A stretch of DNA of 64,000 bases, taken from CAZLKN01 sp964560135. GTDB lineage: Bacteria > Actinomycetota > JAICYB01. Below, piece by piece: positions 16,807 through 25,439 of the stretch (positions within the stretch are counted from its first letter, which is position 1; each line of letters begins with the position of its first letter). Made by a program: the position numbers and the translations under genes. The notes under the pieces were generated by a model, which was not told where the DNA came from, did no database searches, and saw nothing but the letters and a program-made list of their open reading frames with translations. Location: contig CAZLKN010000005.1 in NCBI GenBank assembly GCA_964560135.1, positions 1-64,000 of the forward strand, read 5' to 3'.

Positions 16807-18768
16807 ATGTCGCCGTCGCCCATCGCCGAACCGGCGATGGAGGCGCTTTCGCATGCGGTCGTCGTCCTGTCCGCCGAGGGCGCCGTGCGCTACGCCAATC
16901 CGGCGGCTCTCGCGCTGCTCGACCTGGGCGTCGACCAGATCCTCGGCCGCGGTGTGGAAGAGGCGATCTCACCGGACGCCGTCGAGGGGTTCGAGCGCAG
17001 CAAGGCGATCGAGGGTTGGGCGGGGGACATCCAGATGCCGGACGGCAATCGCCTGGCCGCCCGCTGGTCCCCCCTGCCGGACGGTGGAGGCGTCGTGGTC
17101 CTCGCGAGGCCGGGTGGCGAAACGGAGGACCGGACCCGCCAGCAGCTCGAGCTCGCTCTCGAGGCCAGCCAGATGGGCGTATGGGATTGGGACATCCACA
17201 CGAACGAGGTCCGGTGGTCCCGGCCCCTGGAGGTGATCTACGGACTGCCGCCCGGTGGCGCCCCCAGGAACCTCGAAGCCCTCGCCACCCTCCTCCATCC
17301 GGACGACCGGGACGAGGTGCTGGCGCAGATCCAGAAGGCCCTTCAGGAGCGCGGGCCACACCACGTGATCCATCGGGTCATCTGGCCCGACGGCACCGTA
17401 CGGTGGGTGGAGAGCAAGGGCCGCGTGCTCCTGGGACCTGACGGGAGACCCACCGGGATGACCGGTGTGGCCGTCGACATCAGCGACCACAAGCGGGCCG
17501 AGTTCCTCGCCGAGGCCGGAGAGATCCTGAGCGGGTCCCTCGAGGTCGAGGAGATCATGAGCAACCTCGCCTCGTTGACCGTCCCCAGGTTCGCGGAGTG
17601 GTGCGTGGTCTTCGTCGAGAATGACGAACACCCCCGCCGGGCGGTCGCCGTCCACGCCGACCCGGCCCAGGCTGCCCTCGTCGACGCACTCCTGGACCGG
17701 TACGCCCCGGATCCCGACAGCACGCTGGGTCCGCCCCATGTGCTCCGGACGGGGCTCGCTGAGCTCTACCCGGAGATCCCCGCAGAGCTCCTCGAGCTCC
17801 TGGCGCCGAACCCGCACGACCTCCGGGTGCTCCGCGAGATGGAGCTCAGCTCGGCGATGATCGTCCCGTTGACGGCGCGCAACCAGACCTTCGGCACGGT
17901 AGCGGTGTTCTCGAACCGTCCCGAGTTGCACTACGGCGAGCAGGACCTCACCTTCGTCGTCGATCTCGCGCAGCGTGCGGCGCTGGCGATCGACAACGCG
18001 AACCTGTACCAGGAGCAGCACGAGATCTCGCATGTGCTCCAGCGCAGTCTGATCCCTCCCCGGCTCCCGCAGCTGCGTGGGATCGAGCTCGCGGCCGCCT
18101 ACCGTCCCGGGGGACGCACCACCGAGGTCGGCGGCGACTTCTACGACTGCTTCCGCGCCGCCGACGGAGACTGGGGTCTGGTCGTGGGCGACGTGTGCGG
18201 CCGGGGCGTGGAGGCGGCATCGCTGACCGCATTGGCCCGGCACACGCTGCGGGCCTCGGCCGGTTTCACGCGCAGCCCCAGCGAGGACCTGTGCCACCTG
18301 AACCGCGCGATCATCGAGGTGCTCGAGGAACAGGGATCCGACCGCTTCTTCACCGCCGCCGAGGCACGCCTCCGGCAGACGAGCGGAGGGGAGGTGGAGG
18401 CCATCCTCGCGTGCGCGGGACACCCGCCACCACTGCTCGTCCGAACCGACGGCACCGTCCGGGAGGTGGGTCGCAGCGGACTGCTCCTCGGCATCGTGGC
18501 CGATCTCGATCTGGAGGACGAGCGCGTCGAGCTGAAACGCGGCGACGTCCTCGTGCTCTACACCGACGGGGTCGTGGAGGCGCACGGGCAGACCGCCGAG
18601 CCGTTCGGCGAGGAACGCCTCCACCGGGTGCTCAGCGAAGCGGCGGGCCAGCCCGCCGAGGCGATCGTGAGCAGGCTCCTGCGCGCGGTCCGCGCCTTCG
18701 AGCGCCCGGGTGAGACCGGCGACGACATCGCGATCCTCGTCATCCGCGTGACCGGCTCGCCGGTCTAG
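16807..18768 (+). CDS. PAS-PAS-GAF sensor PP2C (SpoIIE-type) phosphatase
   Basis: A 653-residue cytoplasmic serine phosphatase of the kind that controls anti-sigma-factor antagonists. Order: PAS (about 8-105), PAS/PAC (about 110-230, with WDIHTNEVRWS and HHVIHRVIWPDGTVRWVESKG), GAF (about 240-395) and SpoIIE/PP2C (about 405-650), with GGDFYDCF, VVGDVCGRGVEAA, LACAGHPPPLL and GETGDDIAILVIR supplying metal-binding aspartates. ATG at 16807 is chosen because GGGGGACGG precedes it; in-frame ATGs at 16759 and 16678 would add 16 or 43 residues, but that stretch uses codons rare in neighbouring genes (AGA, AGG, AAA, CCT, GTT). The 140 bases before it otherwise show no gene. No sigma factor is adjacent. 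Confidence 0.9.
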   Translation: MSPSPIAEPAMEALSHAVVVLSAEGAVRYANPAALALLDLGVDQILGRGVEEAISPDAVEGFERSKAIEGWAGDIQMPDGNRLAARWSPLPDGGGVVVLARPGGETEDRTRQQLELALEASQMGVWDWDIHTNEVRWSRPLEVIYGLPPGGAPRNLEALATLLHPDDRDEVLAQIQKALQERGPHHVIHRVIWPDGTVRWVESKGRVLLGPDGRPTGMTGVAVDISDHKRAEFLAEAGEILSGSLEVEEIMSNLASLTVPRFAEWCVVFVENDEHPRRAVAVHADPAQAALVDALLDRYAPDPDSTLGPPHVLRTGLAELYPEIPAELLELLAPNPHDLRVLREMELSSAMIVPLTARNQTFGTVAVFSNRPELHYGEQDLTFVVDLAQRAALAIDNANLYQEQHEISHVLQRSLIPPRLPQLRGIELAAAYRPGGRTTEVGGDFYDCFRAADGDWGLVVGDVCGRGVEAASLTALARHTLRASAGFTRSPSEDLCHLNRAIIEVLEEQGSDRFFTAAEARLRQTSGGEVEAILACAGHPPPLLVRTDGTVREVGRSGLLLGIVADLDLEDERVELKRGDVLVLYTDGVVEAHGQTAEPFGEERLHRVLSEAAGQPAEAIVSRLLRAVRAFERPGETGDDIAILVIRVTGSPV

Positions 18769-18771
18769 ACT
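18766..18771 (+). promoter_or_regulatory. -10 box for leaderless LarA-like gene, overlapping phosphatase stop codon
   Basis: TAGACT lies six bases before the ATG at 18778, and its first three bases are the TAG stop of the phosphatase gene. The intervening TCCCCC contains no ribosome binding site. Confidence 0.5.
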
Positions 18772-18777
18772 TCCCCC

Positions 18778-20160
18778 ATGCGGACCGAGCTGCCCTTCGG
18801 CTCCACCACGGTCGCCGTCGACCTCCCCGACCACACGCTGCTCCCGTCGGCGGGGATCTCGGTCCCCCTGCCGGTGGTCGACGACCTGGCCCCCGAGATC
18901 ACCACGGCCCTCACCGAGCCGCTCGACTCGCCGCCGCTCCGCGAGCTGGCGCGGCCTGGGATGCGCGTGACGATCGCCTTCGACGACCCCACCGTCCAGC
19001 AGTACGCGCCGGTGTGGGAGACGGCGATCGGCCTCGTACTGGCCGAGCTCGAAGCCGGCGGTGTCCGCCGCTCGGACGTGCGCCTGCTGTGCGCCAACGC
19101 CCTGCACCGCAAGTCGACCGCCGACGAGCTCGCGAAGCTGATCGGCCCTGCGTTGGTGTCCGAGTTCGCCGACCGGTTGTCGTGCCACGACGCCGAGGAC
19201 CCCGAGGGGCTCGTCCATCTCGGCACGACTCCGTCCGGCTACCACGTCGAGCTGAACCGCGCCTGCGTGGACGACGACCTCACGATCTACGTGAACTGCT
19301 CCACCGTGCGCGGGTTCTCGGGCGGGTGGAAGTCGATCTGCGTGGGGCTGTCCACCTTCCGGTCGATCCGCCACCACCACAATCCCGACGACATGTCGAT
19401 GTCCACGGTGCGCAACCGGATGCACGAGATGCTGAACGAGATGGGCGCGCTCACCGTCGACAAGCTCGGCCCCCATCGCTTCTTCAAGCTCGAGACGGTG
19501 CAGGCCAACCCGCTCCAGGTGGCCCGGATCTTCGGCGGGACGGTGGACGCCACCCGCGCCGCCGCGCTCGAGCTGATCCGTGCCCACCAGGCACCGCGCC
19601 GCGACCTCGTGGACGAGAAGGTCGACGTGGTCGTCTACGGGATCCCCGACTGGAGCCCGTACGCCGCCTTCTCGCACACCAACCCGATCCTCACGCTGGT
19701 GTCGACCGGGCTCGGCTACCTCGGCGGGGTGATCGAGGCCTTCGGCAAGCCGGGGTGCACGGTCGTGCTGGCCACGCCCGCCCCCGACCGCTGGGACGAC
19801 CGTCACCATCCCTCCTACCGCGAGGTGTGGGACCGGGTGCTGTCGTCCACCCGGGATCCCTACGAGGCGCGGGAGCGCTTCGAGGACGATTTCGCCTCAC
19901 GGCCCGAGTACATCGACGCCTACCGCAACGGCTACGGCTTCCACGGCGTCCACGGGATCATGGCCACCTTCCCGCTCAAGCGGCTGCGCCACGCGGGCCG
20001 GGTGTTCGTCGCGGGGGCCGAAGACGAGTCGGTGCCGCGGCACCTGGGCTTCGAGCCCTTCGCCACCGTGGAGGACGCGGTGGCGGAAGCGACGGCGATC
20101 CACGGCCCGGACGCGTCGATCGCCTGCGTCCGCTACCCCCAGGCCGTCAACCGGGCCTAG
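18778..20160 (+). CDS. LarA-like lactate racemase family protein
   Basis: A 460-residue protein of the nickel-pincer racemase family (LarA; DUF2088). Supporting motifs are NALHRKST (family GTHRPM-type histidine, near residue 109), LSCHDAED (second histidine near 140) and RGFSGGWKSI (family FSGGxKS). The lactate enzyme needs the LarB/LarC/LarE cofactor pathway; none of these genes is nearby. Family members act on various 2-hydroxyacids and sugars, so lactate should not be assumed. The start codon has no ribosome binding site but a well-placed -10 box. The stop shares CTAG with the convergent yibE/F gene. Confidence 0.78.
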   Translation: MRTELPFGSTTVAVDLPDHTLLPSAGISVPLPVVDDLAPEITTALTEPLDSPPLRELARPGMRVTIAFDDPTVQQYAPVWETAIGLVLAELEAGGVRRSDVRLLCANALHRKSTADELAKLIGPALVSEFADRLSCHDAEDPEGLVHLGTTPSGYHVELNRACVDDDLTIYVNCSTVRGFSGGWKSICVGLSTFRSIRHHHNPDDMSMSTVRNRMHEMLNEMGALTVDKLGPHRFFKLETVQANPLQVARIFGGTVDATRAAALELIRAHQAPRRDLVDEKVDVVVYGIPDWSPYAAFSHTNPILTLVSTGLGYLGGVIEAFGKPGCTVVLATPAPDRWDDRHHPSYREVWDRVLSSTRDPYEARERFEDDFASRPEYIDAYRNGYGFHGVHGIMATFPLKRLRHAGRVFVAGAEDESVPRHLGFEPFATVEDAVAEATAIHGPDASIACVRYPQAVNRA

Positions 20161-21362
20161 TCCTCGCCGGCCACCGGAACCTGCGGGGGCCGCGTCAGGG
20201 TTGCGATGTGCGCGGCCAGCCACGTCGTGATCGGGACGGAGGCCACGAGCCCGATGCTGCCCACGAGCGTGCGGACGATCTCCGTGGCCACGATCTCCTC
20301 GTTGGCCACGGTGGCCAGGGGCTGCTCGGAGATGACGAAGAACAGCAGCAGCGGCAGCGAGGCACCGGCGTAGGCGAGCAGCAGCGTGTTCACGGTCGCG
20401 GCGATGTGGTCGCGGCCGATCTTGAGGGCCGAGCCAAACAGGCGGCCGGCCGGCAGCTCGGGGTTGGCGGCGCGCAGCTCCCACACCGCGGAGGCCTGCG
20501 TGACGGTGACGTCGTCGAGCGCGCCGAGGGCACCGATCACCACGCCCGCCAGGATGAGCCCGGAGGCATCCACGGTGCCGACGGAGAGCTGGATCAGGAT
20601 CGCCTCCTCGCTGGCGAAGCCGGAGAGCTGCGCCAGGGCGACGAAGATGCTCGCGAGCACGGCCGTGAGGGCGAGGCTCGTCAGGGTGCCGAGCAGCGCC
20701 ACGCTGGTCATGTGGTTGAACCCGTGGGCGAGGTACAGGGTGCCGAAGGCGATCGCCGCCGAACCAACGATGGCGACGAACAGCGGTGAGCGTCCGCCGA
20801 GGATCGCGGGGAGGACGAAGGCCAGCAGGATCACGATGGTCACGGTGAGGCCCCCGAGCGCGTACAGGCCGCGGAGGCGTCCGAGGCCCACCACGGCCAG
20901 CGCGAAGATCACCGCCAGCCAGAAGAGCACCGGCTTGCGCTGGCGGTCGAAGAACGAGTAGCGGAACTCGGGCGGGGCGGTCTCCTCGTAGCCGAGGACG
21001 ACCTTGTCGCCGACGTCGAGGTCGGGGGTGCTCGGCGACTCGGGCATGACGAGTGTGGTGCTGTCCCCGCTGTCGGGGCCGGCCAGCAGGCGGAAGGTGA
21101 AGAGCACGCAGAAGCCCTGGATGCCCTCCTCGGCCTCGGCCTCCCCCGGACAGGCACCGAAGTCGACCTCGGTGACCTCGGCGTCGAACTGGGGGCCGGT
21201 GACGCCGACGCGTCCGACGTCGGATGTGACGTCCGGGCCCGGACGCAGCACCACCATCCCGATCACGGTGAGCACGCCGAGGACCACCGCGACGCCGGTG
21301 ATCAGCCGTCCGGTGCGCCGGGGGACCTCGAGGGTGTGGGCATGGCTGTGCTGGTGGGCCAC
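20157..21362 (-). CDS. YibE/F family membrane protein
   Basis: A 401-residue integral membrane protein of the YibE/F family, function unproven. An N-terminal helix (about residues 18-38) is followed by an extracytoplasmic domain with two cysteines (FGACPG and GFCVLF), then about seven helices including GALGALDDVTVTQASA, the most conserved family segment. The start is uncertain: GTG at 21362 is taken, a TTG at 21395 would add 11 residues, and neither has a clear ribosome binding site. The N-terminus is His-rich (AHQHSHAH). It diverges from znuA across a Zur-type operator, which hints at a role in metal homeostasis (inference). Confidence 0.8.
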   Translation of the reverse strand: MAHQHSHAHTLEVPRRTGRLITGVAVVLGVLTVIGMVVLRPGPDVTSDVGRVGVTGPQFDAEVTEVDFGACPGEAEAEEGIQGFCVLFTFRLLAGPDSGDSTTLVMPESPSTPDLDVGDKVVLGYEETAPPEFRYSFFDRQRKPVLFWLAVIFALAVVGLGRLRGLYALGGLTVTIVILLAFVLPAILGGRSPLFVAIVGSAAIAFGTLYLAHGFNHMTSVALLGTLTSLALTAVLASIFVALAQLSGFASEEAILIQLSVGTVDASGLILAGVVIGALGALDDVTVTQASAVWELRAANPELPAGRLFGSALKIGRDHIAATVNTLLLAYAGASLPLLLFFVISEQPLATVANEEIVATEIVRTLVGSIGLVASVPITTWLAAHIATLTRPPQVPVAGED

Positions 21363-21418
21363 GGGGTCATGGTGGCACAGGGCTGGTCCGATCAAGAAGC
21401 AACATCGTCAAGGACCAG

Positions 21419-21447
21419 TTGACAATCATTCTCATTCTCGGCATCCT
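21419..21447 (+). promoter_or_regulatory. znuA promoter
   Basis: TTGACA at 21419-21424 is a perfect -35, followed after 17 bases by CATCCT at 21442-21447 as a modest -10. The start of transcription would fall near 21454, giving a leader of about 30 bases with GAGGAG before the znuA ATG. The Zur-type operator overlaps the -35 and spacer. Confidence 0.6.
21420..21434. promoter_or_regulatory. Zur-type zinc operator
   Basis: TGACAATCATTCTCA is a 15-base inverted repeat in which 12 of the 14 non-central positions pair, matching the TGAnAATnATTnTCA pattern known for Zur boxes in actinobacteria and other bacteria. It is strikingly AT-rich for this genome, lies between yibE/F and znuA, and overlaps the znuA -35 element, so zinc-bound Zur would block transcription of znuACB and perhaps of yibE/F. 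No zur gene is in the window. Confidence 0.75.
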
Positions 21448-21484
21448 CTGAGCGTTCACTTCCGAAGCCTCGAGGAGCCGTGTG

Positions 21485-22417
21485 ATGCGACGACCGTGGG
21501 CCGCCCTGGCCGTGCTCCTCCTGGTCCTGGCCGCCGGCTGCGGCACCGACGGGCCCGCCGCCCAGCCCGCGGCCGGTGTCGAGGTACGCGCGGCCACCAC
21601 CCTCTACCCGTTCGCCTGGCTGGCCGAGCAGGTCGCACCGGAGGCCGAGGTCGTCCAGCTCGCAGAGGCCGGAGCCGCCGACGCCCACGACGTGCAGCTC
21701 TCCCCCGCCGAGCTCCAGACGCTGCTCTCCGCCGACGTGGTGGTGCACGTCGGCGAGATCGGCTACCAGCCCCAGGTGGAGCGATCCCTGGGCGACGCCC
21801 GGGGCACCGTGATAGCAGCGATCGACCACGTCGATCCGCTCCCGCTGACCTCCCCCCACGACCACGACGACCAAGCGGAGGAAGACGGCCCCGACCCTCA
21901 CATCTGGCACTCCCCCGCGGCCATGGCGGCGGTCGCCGCCGAGCTGGCCCGCGTGCTGGCCGGCATCGATCCCGACCGCGCCGACGACTACCGCGCCAAC
22001 GCCGAGCGCGTCATCGCGGAGCTCGAGGCCCTGGAGGCGGAGGCCAATGCGGCGCTGTCCGACTGCAGGCTGGACGAGGTGGTGGTCAGCCACCCGGGCT
22101 ACACCTACCTGCTCACCCCGCGCGGCATCGCGCAGGAGGCCATCACCGGCGGCGAAGGCCACGGCGAGCCGTCCCCGCAGCGTCTGAGCGCCCTGGCCCG
22201 CGAGATCCGGGAGCACGGCCATCCCGCCGTCGTCGCCGAGCCGGTGGAGGGTCGCGCCGCCGCCGAGTCCCTGGCCCGGGAGACCGGGGTGGAGCTCGGT
22301 GAGGTGCTCCCGCTCGGCACCGTGACCCCCGAGGAGGCCGCCCGGGGCTACCCGGCCCTCGTGCGCGCCAACGTCGCCGTCTTCGCCCGCGCGCTGTCGT
22401 GCCCCGGCGCGGAGTAG
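21485..22417 (+). CDS. znuA: Zinc ABC transporter substrate-binding lipoprotein
   Basis: Binds zinc outside the membrane and delivers it to ZnuB. The 310-residue precursor has a signal peptide ending in the lipobox LVLAAGC (Cys19). The cluster A-I/ZnuA fold shows AHDVQLSP (first metal histidine), a His/Asp-rich mobile loop (PHDHDDQAEEDGPDPHIWH) typical of zinc members, VVSHPGYTYL and VVAEPVEGR. ATG at 21485 is preferred over a GTG three bases earlier because GAGGAG then sits seven bases upstream. First gene of znuA-znuC-znuB and directly downstream of the operator. Confidence 0.92.
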   Translation: MRRPWAALAVLLLVLAAGCGTDGPAAQPAAGVEVRAATTLYPFAWLAEQVAPEAEVVQLAEAGAADAHDVQLSPAELQTLLSADVVVHVGEIGYQPQVERSLGDARGTVIAAIDHVDPLPLTSPHDHDDQAEEDGPDPHIWHSPAAMAAVAAELARVLAGIDPDRADDYRANAERVIAELEALEAEANAALSDCRLDEVVVSHPGYTYLLTPRGIAQEAITGGEGHGEPSPQRLSALAREIREHGHPAVVAEPVEGRAAAESLARETGVELGEVLPLGTVTPEEAARGYPALVRANVAVFARALSCPGAE

Positions 22418-22428
22418 GCTTCCAGACG

Positions 22429-23139
22429 ATGGACGCACGGCCGGTCTTTGAGCTCGCCGGCCTCACGGTCACACGAGGCGGCCACACGGTCCTGCGGGAC
22501 GTCGACCTGTGCCTGCACGCCGCCGAGATGGTGGTGCTCGTCGGACCGAACGGATCGGGCAAATCGAGCCTGATCCAGGCCGCCCTCGGACTGCTTCCGG
22601 CCGCCGGCGGCGAGGTCCGCCTGTTCGGGGTGCCCGTCCGGCGCTTCGACCAGTGGCACCGGGTCGGCTACGTCCCGCAGCGCGCCTCGGCCCGCACGCC
22701 GCTGCCGGTGAGCGTGGCGGAGGCCGTCCGCACGGGGCTGGCCGGACGCCGTCCGAAGCGCGACAAGCGCGCCGAGCAGGCCCGCATCGACCACGTGCTG
22801 GACATCCTCGGGCTCACCGAGCTGTACCGGCGGCGCGTCTCGGAGCTGTCGGGCGGCGAGCAGCAGCGCGTCCTGATCGCCCGGGCTCTGGCCACCGGAC
22901 CCGAGCTGCTGTTCCTCGACGAGCCCACCACCGGGGTGGACGCCCACACCCGGGCGGTGTTCCGCGAGGCGCTGGAGCATCTCGTCCGCGACGAGCGCGT
23001 GGCCGTGGTCTACGTGAGTCACGACCCGGACGTCTTCGACGGGCTCGTCGACCGCACCGTGGAGCTCGGCGGCGGACGGATCGCCGCCGACAGCCACGGG
23101 CACAGCTTCCACACCTCCCCCCACCCCCAGCGGCCGTGA
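22429..23139 (+). CDS. znuC: Zinc ABC transporter ATP-binding protein
   Basis: A 236-residue ABC ATPase that powers zinc import. Walker A is GPNGSGKSS, the Q-loop is VGYVPQR, the signature is LSGGEQQRV, Walker B is LLFLDEPTTGVD, and the H-loop histidine is in VSHDPD. The C-terminus is His-rich (DSHGHSFHTSPH), consistent with zinc. ATG at 22429 follows the znuA stop by 11 bases; TAGGCT overlapping that stop lies eight bases before the ATG and could be an internal promoter. The stop overlaps znuB by GTGA. Confidence 0.92.
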   Translation: MDARPVFELAGLTVTRGGHTVLRDVDLCLHAAEMVVLVGPNGSGKSSLIQAALGLLPAAGGEVRLFGVPVRRFDQWHRVGYVPQRASARTPLPVSVAEAVRTGLAGRRPKRDKRAEQARIDHVLDILGLTELYRRRVSELSGGEQQRVLIARALATGPELLFLDEPTTGVDAHTRAVFREALEHLVRDERVAVVYVSHDPDVFDGLVDRTVELGGGRIAADSHGHSFHTSPHPQRP

Positions 23140-23933
23140 TCGAGCTTCTCGGCGAAGGCTTCATCCACCGGGCGCTGGTGGCCACGGTGCTCGTGGGGGC
23201 CACCGCACCGGTGGTGGGCAGCTTCGCGGTGCAGCGGGGGCAGAGCCTGATCGGCGACGGCGTCGGCCACGTCGCCTTCGCCGGCGTGGGCCTCGCCTTC
23301 CTCGCCGGACTGGCGCCGCTGTGGGGCGCCCTCGGCCTTGCGGTGGTGGCCGCCGTGATCCTGCACGTGCTGCAACGCCAGGGTCTCGCCGGTGACGTCG
23401 CCCTGGCCGTGATCTTCTATTCGGGCATCGCCGCCGGCTACCTGTTCGCCGCCCGCGCCGGCGCCGCGGGGGCGGGGCTGCTCGGGATCCTGTTCGGCAG
23501 CCCGCTCACGCTCACCTGGGGCGAGGTCGGCGTGGTCGGTGCCCTGGCGGTGGCCGTGATGACCACCGTCGTGGTGCTCCGGGCGCCGTTGATCGCGATG
23601 GCCTTCGACCCCGACGCCGCCCGCGTCACCGGCGTGAAGGTCGACCGCCTCGCCCTCGGACTCACGATCCTCGTCGCACTCGTCGTGGTGGGGGGCATGG
23701 CCTCGGTCGGGATCCTGCTCGTGGGGGCCCTGATGGTCATCCCCGTGGCCGCCGCGGCCCGCCTCGCCTCCTCCTACCGGGGGACGCTGCTCGTGGCCGC
23801 CGCGATCGGGGGCCTGAGCGGGGTGCTGGGCCTGGGCGCGGCGGTGGCCTTCGACACCGCTCCGGGCCCGTCGGTGGTCCTGGTGTCCGTCGTCCTCTAC
23901 GCGCTCGTGGCGACCTTGAAACGCAGCCGCTAG
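23136..23933 (+). CDS. znuB: Zinc ABC transporter permease
   Basis: A 265-residue polytopic membrane protein of the ABC-3 metal permease family, with about eight helices. The family segments HVAFAGVGLAFLAG, the FGSPLTLTWGEV loop and MASVGILLVGALMVIPVAAAARLA are present. The GTG overlaps the znuC stop by four bases. Zinc rather than manganese specificity is inferred from the operator and His-rich partners. The stop shares CTAG with the convergent MaoC gene. Confidence 0.92.
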   Translation: MIELLGEGFIHRALVATVLVGATAPVVGSFAVQRGQSLIGDGVGHVAFAGVGLAFLAGLAPLWGALGLAVVAAVILHVLQRQGLAGDVALAVIFYSGIAAGYLFAARAGAAGAGLLGILFGSPLTLTWGEVGVVGALAVAVMTTVVVLRAPLIAMAFDPDAARVTGVKVDRLALGLTILVALVVVGGMASVGILLVGALMVIPVAAAARLASSYRGTLLVAAAIGGLSGVLGLGAAVAFDTAPGPSVVLVSVVLYALVATLKRSR

Positions 23934-24376
23934 AAGTACAGACGCGACAGCGTCTCAGCCACGCAGGCCGGCTTCTCGCTGCCCTCGAGCTCCACGGTCA
24001 CCTCGGCCTTGAGCTGCACGCCGCCGGTGACCTCCTTGACCTCGACGAGCTTGCGACGGGCCCGGATCCGCGAACCCACCGGCACCGGCGAGATGAACCG
24101 CGCCCGGTCGAGGCCGTAGTTGATGCCCATCTTCACGCCCTCGACGGGGATCCCGCCGCCCCCCACGAGGGCCGGGATCAGCGAGAGCGTGAGGAACCCG
24201 TGGGCGATGGTCGTGCCGAAGGGGCTGTCCTTGGCGCGTTCGGGATCGACGTGGATCCACTGGTGGTCGTCGGTGGCGTCGGCGAAGCGGTCGATGCGCT
24301 CCTGGGTGATCTCCATCCACTCGCCCACGCCGAGCTCCTGCCCCACCATCGACTGCAGGTCCTCCTTGACGCCCAC
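23930..24376 (-). CDS. MaoC-like (R)-hydratase / NodN-type dehydratase
   Basis: A 148-residue single hot-dog-fold protein expected to hydrate 2-enoyl-CoAs. The hydratase motif is intact: FADATDDHQWIHVDPERA with catalytic Asp and His (about residues 31-48), then FGTTIAHGFLTLSL. GTG at 24376 follows GAAGGAGGCACC; the extended frame upstream is non-coding in appearance. It is a lone gene with no beta-oxidation partner adjacent, though several CoA enzymes lie within 10 kb. Cytoplasmic. Confidence 0.88.
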   Translation of the reverse strand: MGVKEDLQSMVGQELGVGEWMEITQERIDRFADATDDHQWIHVDPERAKDSPFGTTIAHGFLTLSLIPALVGGGGIPVEGVKMGINYGLDRARFISPVPVGSRIRARRKLVEVKEVTGGVQLKAEVTVELEGSEKPACVAETLSRLYF

Positions 24377-24458
24377 GGTGCCTCCTTCGTCTCGGCGGTC
24401 GTGGCCATCGTAGGCGAGCCGTTCGGCCGTCGGCCATCTGGAGTAGGTTCGGCGTGCC

Positions 24459-25391
24459 ATGGAACCCGGACGACACGCGGCCGCCGAGGTGCACGGGCAC
24501 GACCACGCCCGCGGGGTGGTGATCGTGGGCCTCGGGGTGCTCGTCCTCAGCCCGGATGCGCTGCTGATCCGTCTCGTGGACGCCGGCGCCTGGGACGTCC
24601 TGTTCTGGCGGACGGGTCTCTCCGCCCTGGCGCTCCTCGGGGTCGTCGCCGTGTCCAGCAACGGACGCGTCGGACGGGCCATCCGGACGATGGGTCGTCC
24701 CGGCGTGGTGTCGACGCTGCTCTTCTGCTTCAGCACCATCATGTTCGTCTCCGCGATCGTGCACACCGAGATCGCCAACGCCCTGGCGATCCTCAGCACC
24801 GCGCCGATCTTCGCCGGGGTCTTCGGCCGGGTGTTCACCGGCGAGTGGGTGGCGCTGCGGACCTGGCTCGCGATCCCCGTGACCCTGGCGGGCGTCGCGC
24901 TGATCTTCGCCGGCTCCATCGAGCGGACGGGCATCCTCGGCGAAGCCTTCGCCCTCGGCTGCGCCATGAGCACGGGTGCGAACCTGGTGGTGCTCCGGCG
25001 CGCGCGGGCCACGGACATGATCCCCTCGATCTGCCTCGGCTCGGGTCTGGCCTGCCTCATCTCGCTGCCGCTGGCGTCGGTCCCCTTCGCGCTGGAGCCC
25101 GCCGACTACGCGATCCTCGCGGCGATGGGGGCCGTCCAGATCCCGCTGTCGATGGTGCTGATCCTCGTCGTCGGGACGCGCTACCTGCCGGCGGCCGAGG
25201 TGGGGCTGCTGATGCTGGTGGAGACGGTCCTCGGCCCCCTGCTGGCCTGGCTGGTCGTCAACGAACGCCCGACGAACCTCGCCCTCACGGGCGTCGCCGT
25301 CGTGATCGGAACGCTCCTGGTCCACACCGCCCTGGGGGTCCGGGAGACCCGCCGCGGGCGCGATCAGCAGATCCCCCGCCCTCCACGCTGA
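24459..25391 (+). CDS. DMT-superfamily (EamA) transporter
   Basis: A 310-residue membrane protein with about ten helices arranged as two EamA repeats. The first repeat contains FWRTGLSALALL and ALAILSTAPIFAGVFGRVFTGEW, the second VGTRYLPAAEVGLLMLVETVLGPLLAWLVVNE, the usual end-of-repeat signature. The N-terminus is His-rich (HGHDHARG), but the family's substrates are varied metabolites and none is implied. TAGGTT lies nine bases before the ATG and may be its -10. Confidence 0.87.
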   Translation: MEPGRHAAAEVHGHDHARGVVIVGLGVLVLSPDALLIRLVDAGAWDVLFWRTGLSALALLGVVAVSSNGRVGRAIRTMGRPGVVSTLLFCFSTIMFVSAIVHTEIANALAILSTAPIFAGVFGRVFTGEWVALRTWLAIPVTLAGVALIFAGSIERTGILGEAFALGCAMSTGANLVVLRRARATDMIPSICLGSGLACLISLPLASVPFALEPADYAILAAMGAVQIPLSMVLILVVGTRYLPAAEVGLLMLVETVLGPLLAWLVVNERPTNLALTGVAVVIGTLLVHTALGVRETRRGRDQQIPRPPR

Positions 25392-25439
25392 CGGGCAATC
25401 GGAGCAGGAAGGCCCCCGGCCCCCGGCGAAGTCTCCGGC

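Noticed and set aside
16969..19809. A 946-codon open frame on the minus strand
   Set aside because: Antisense to the phosphatase and LarA-like genes, both of which have clear domain motifs; the antisense product has none.
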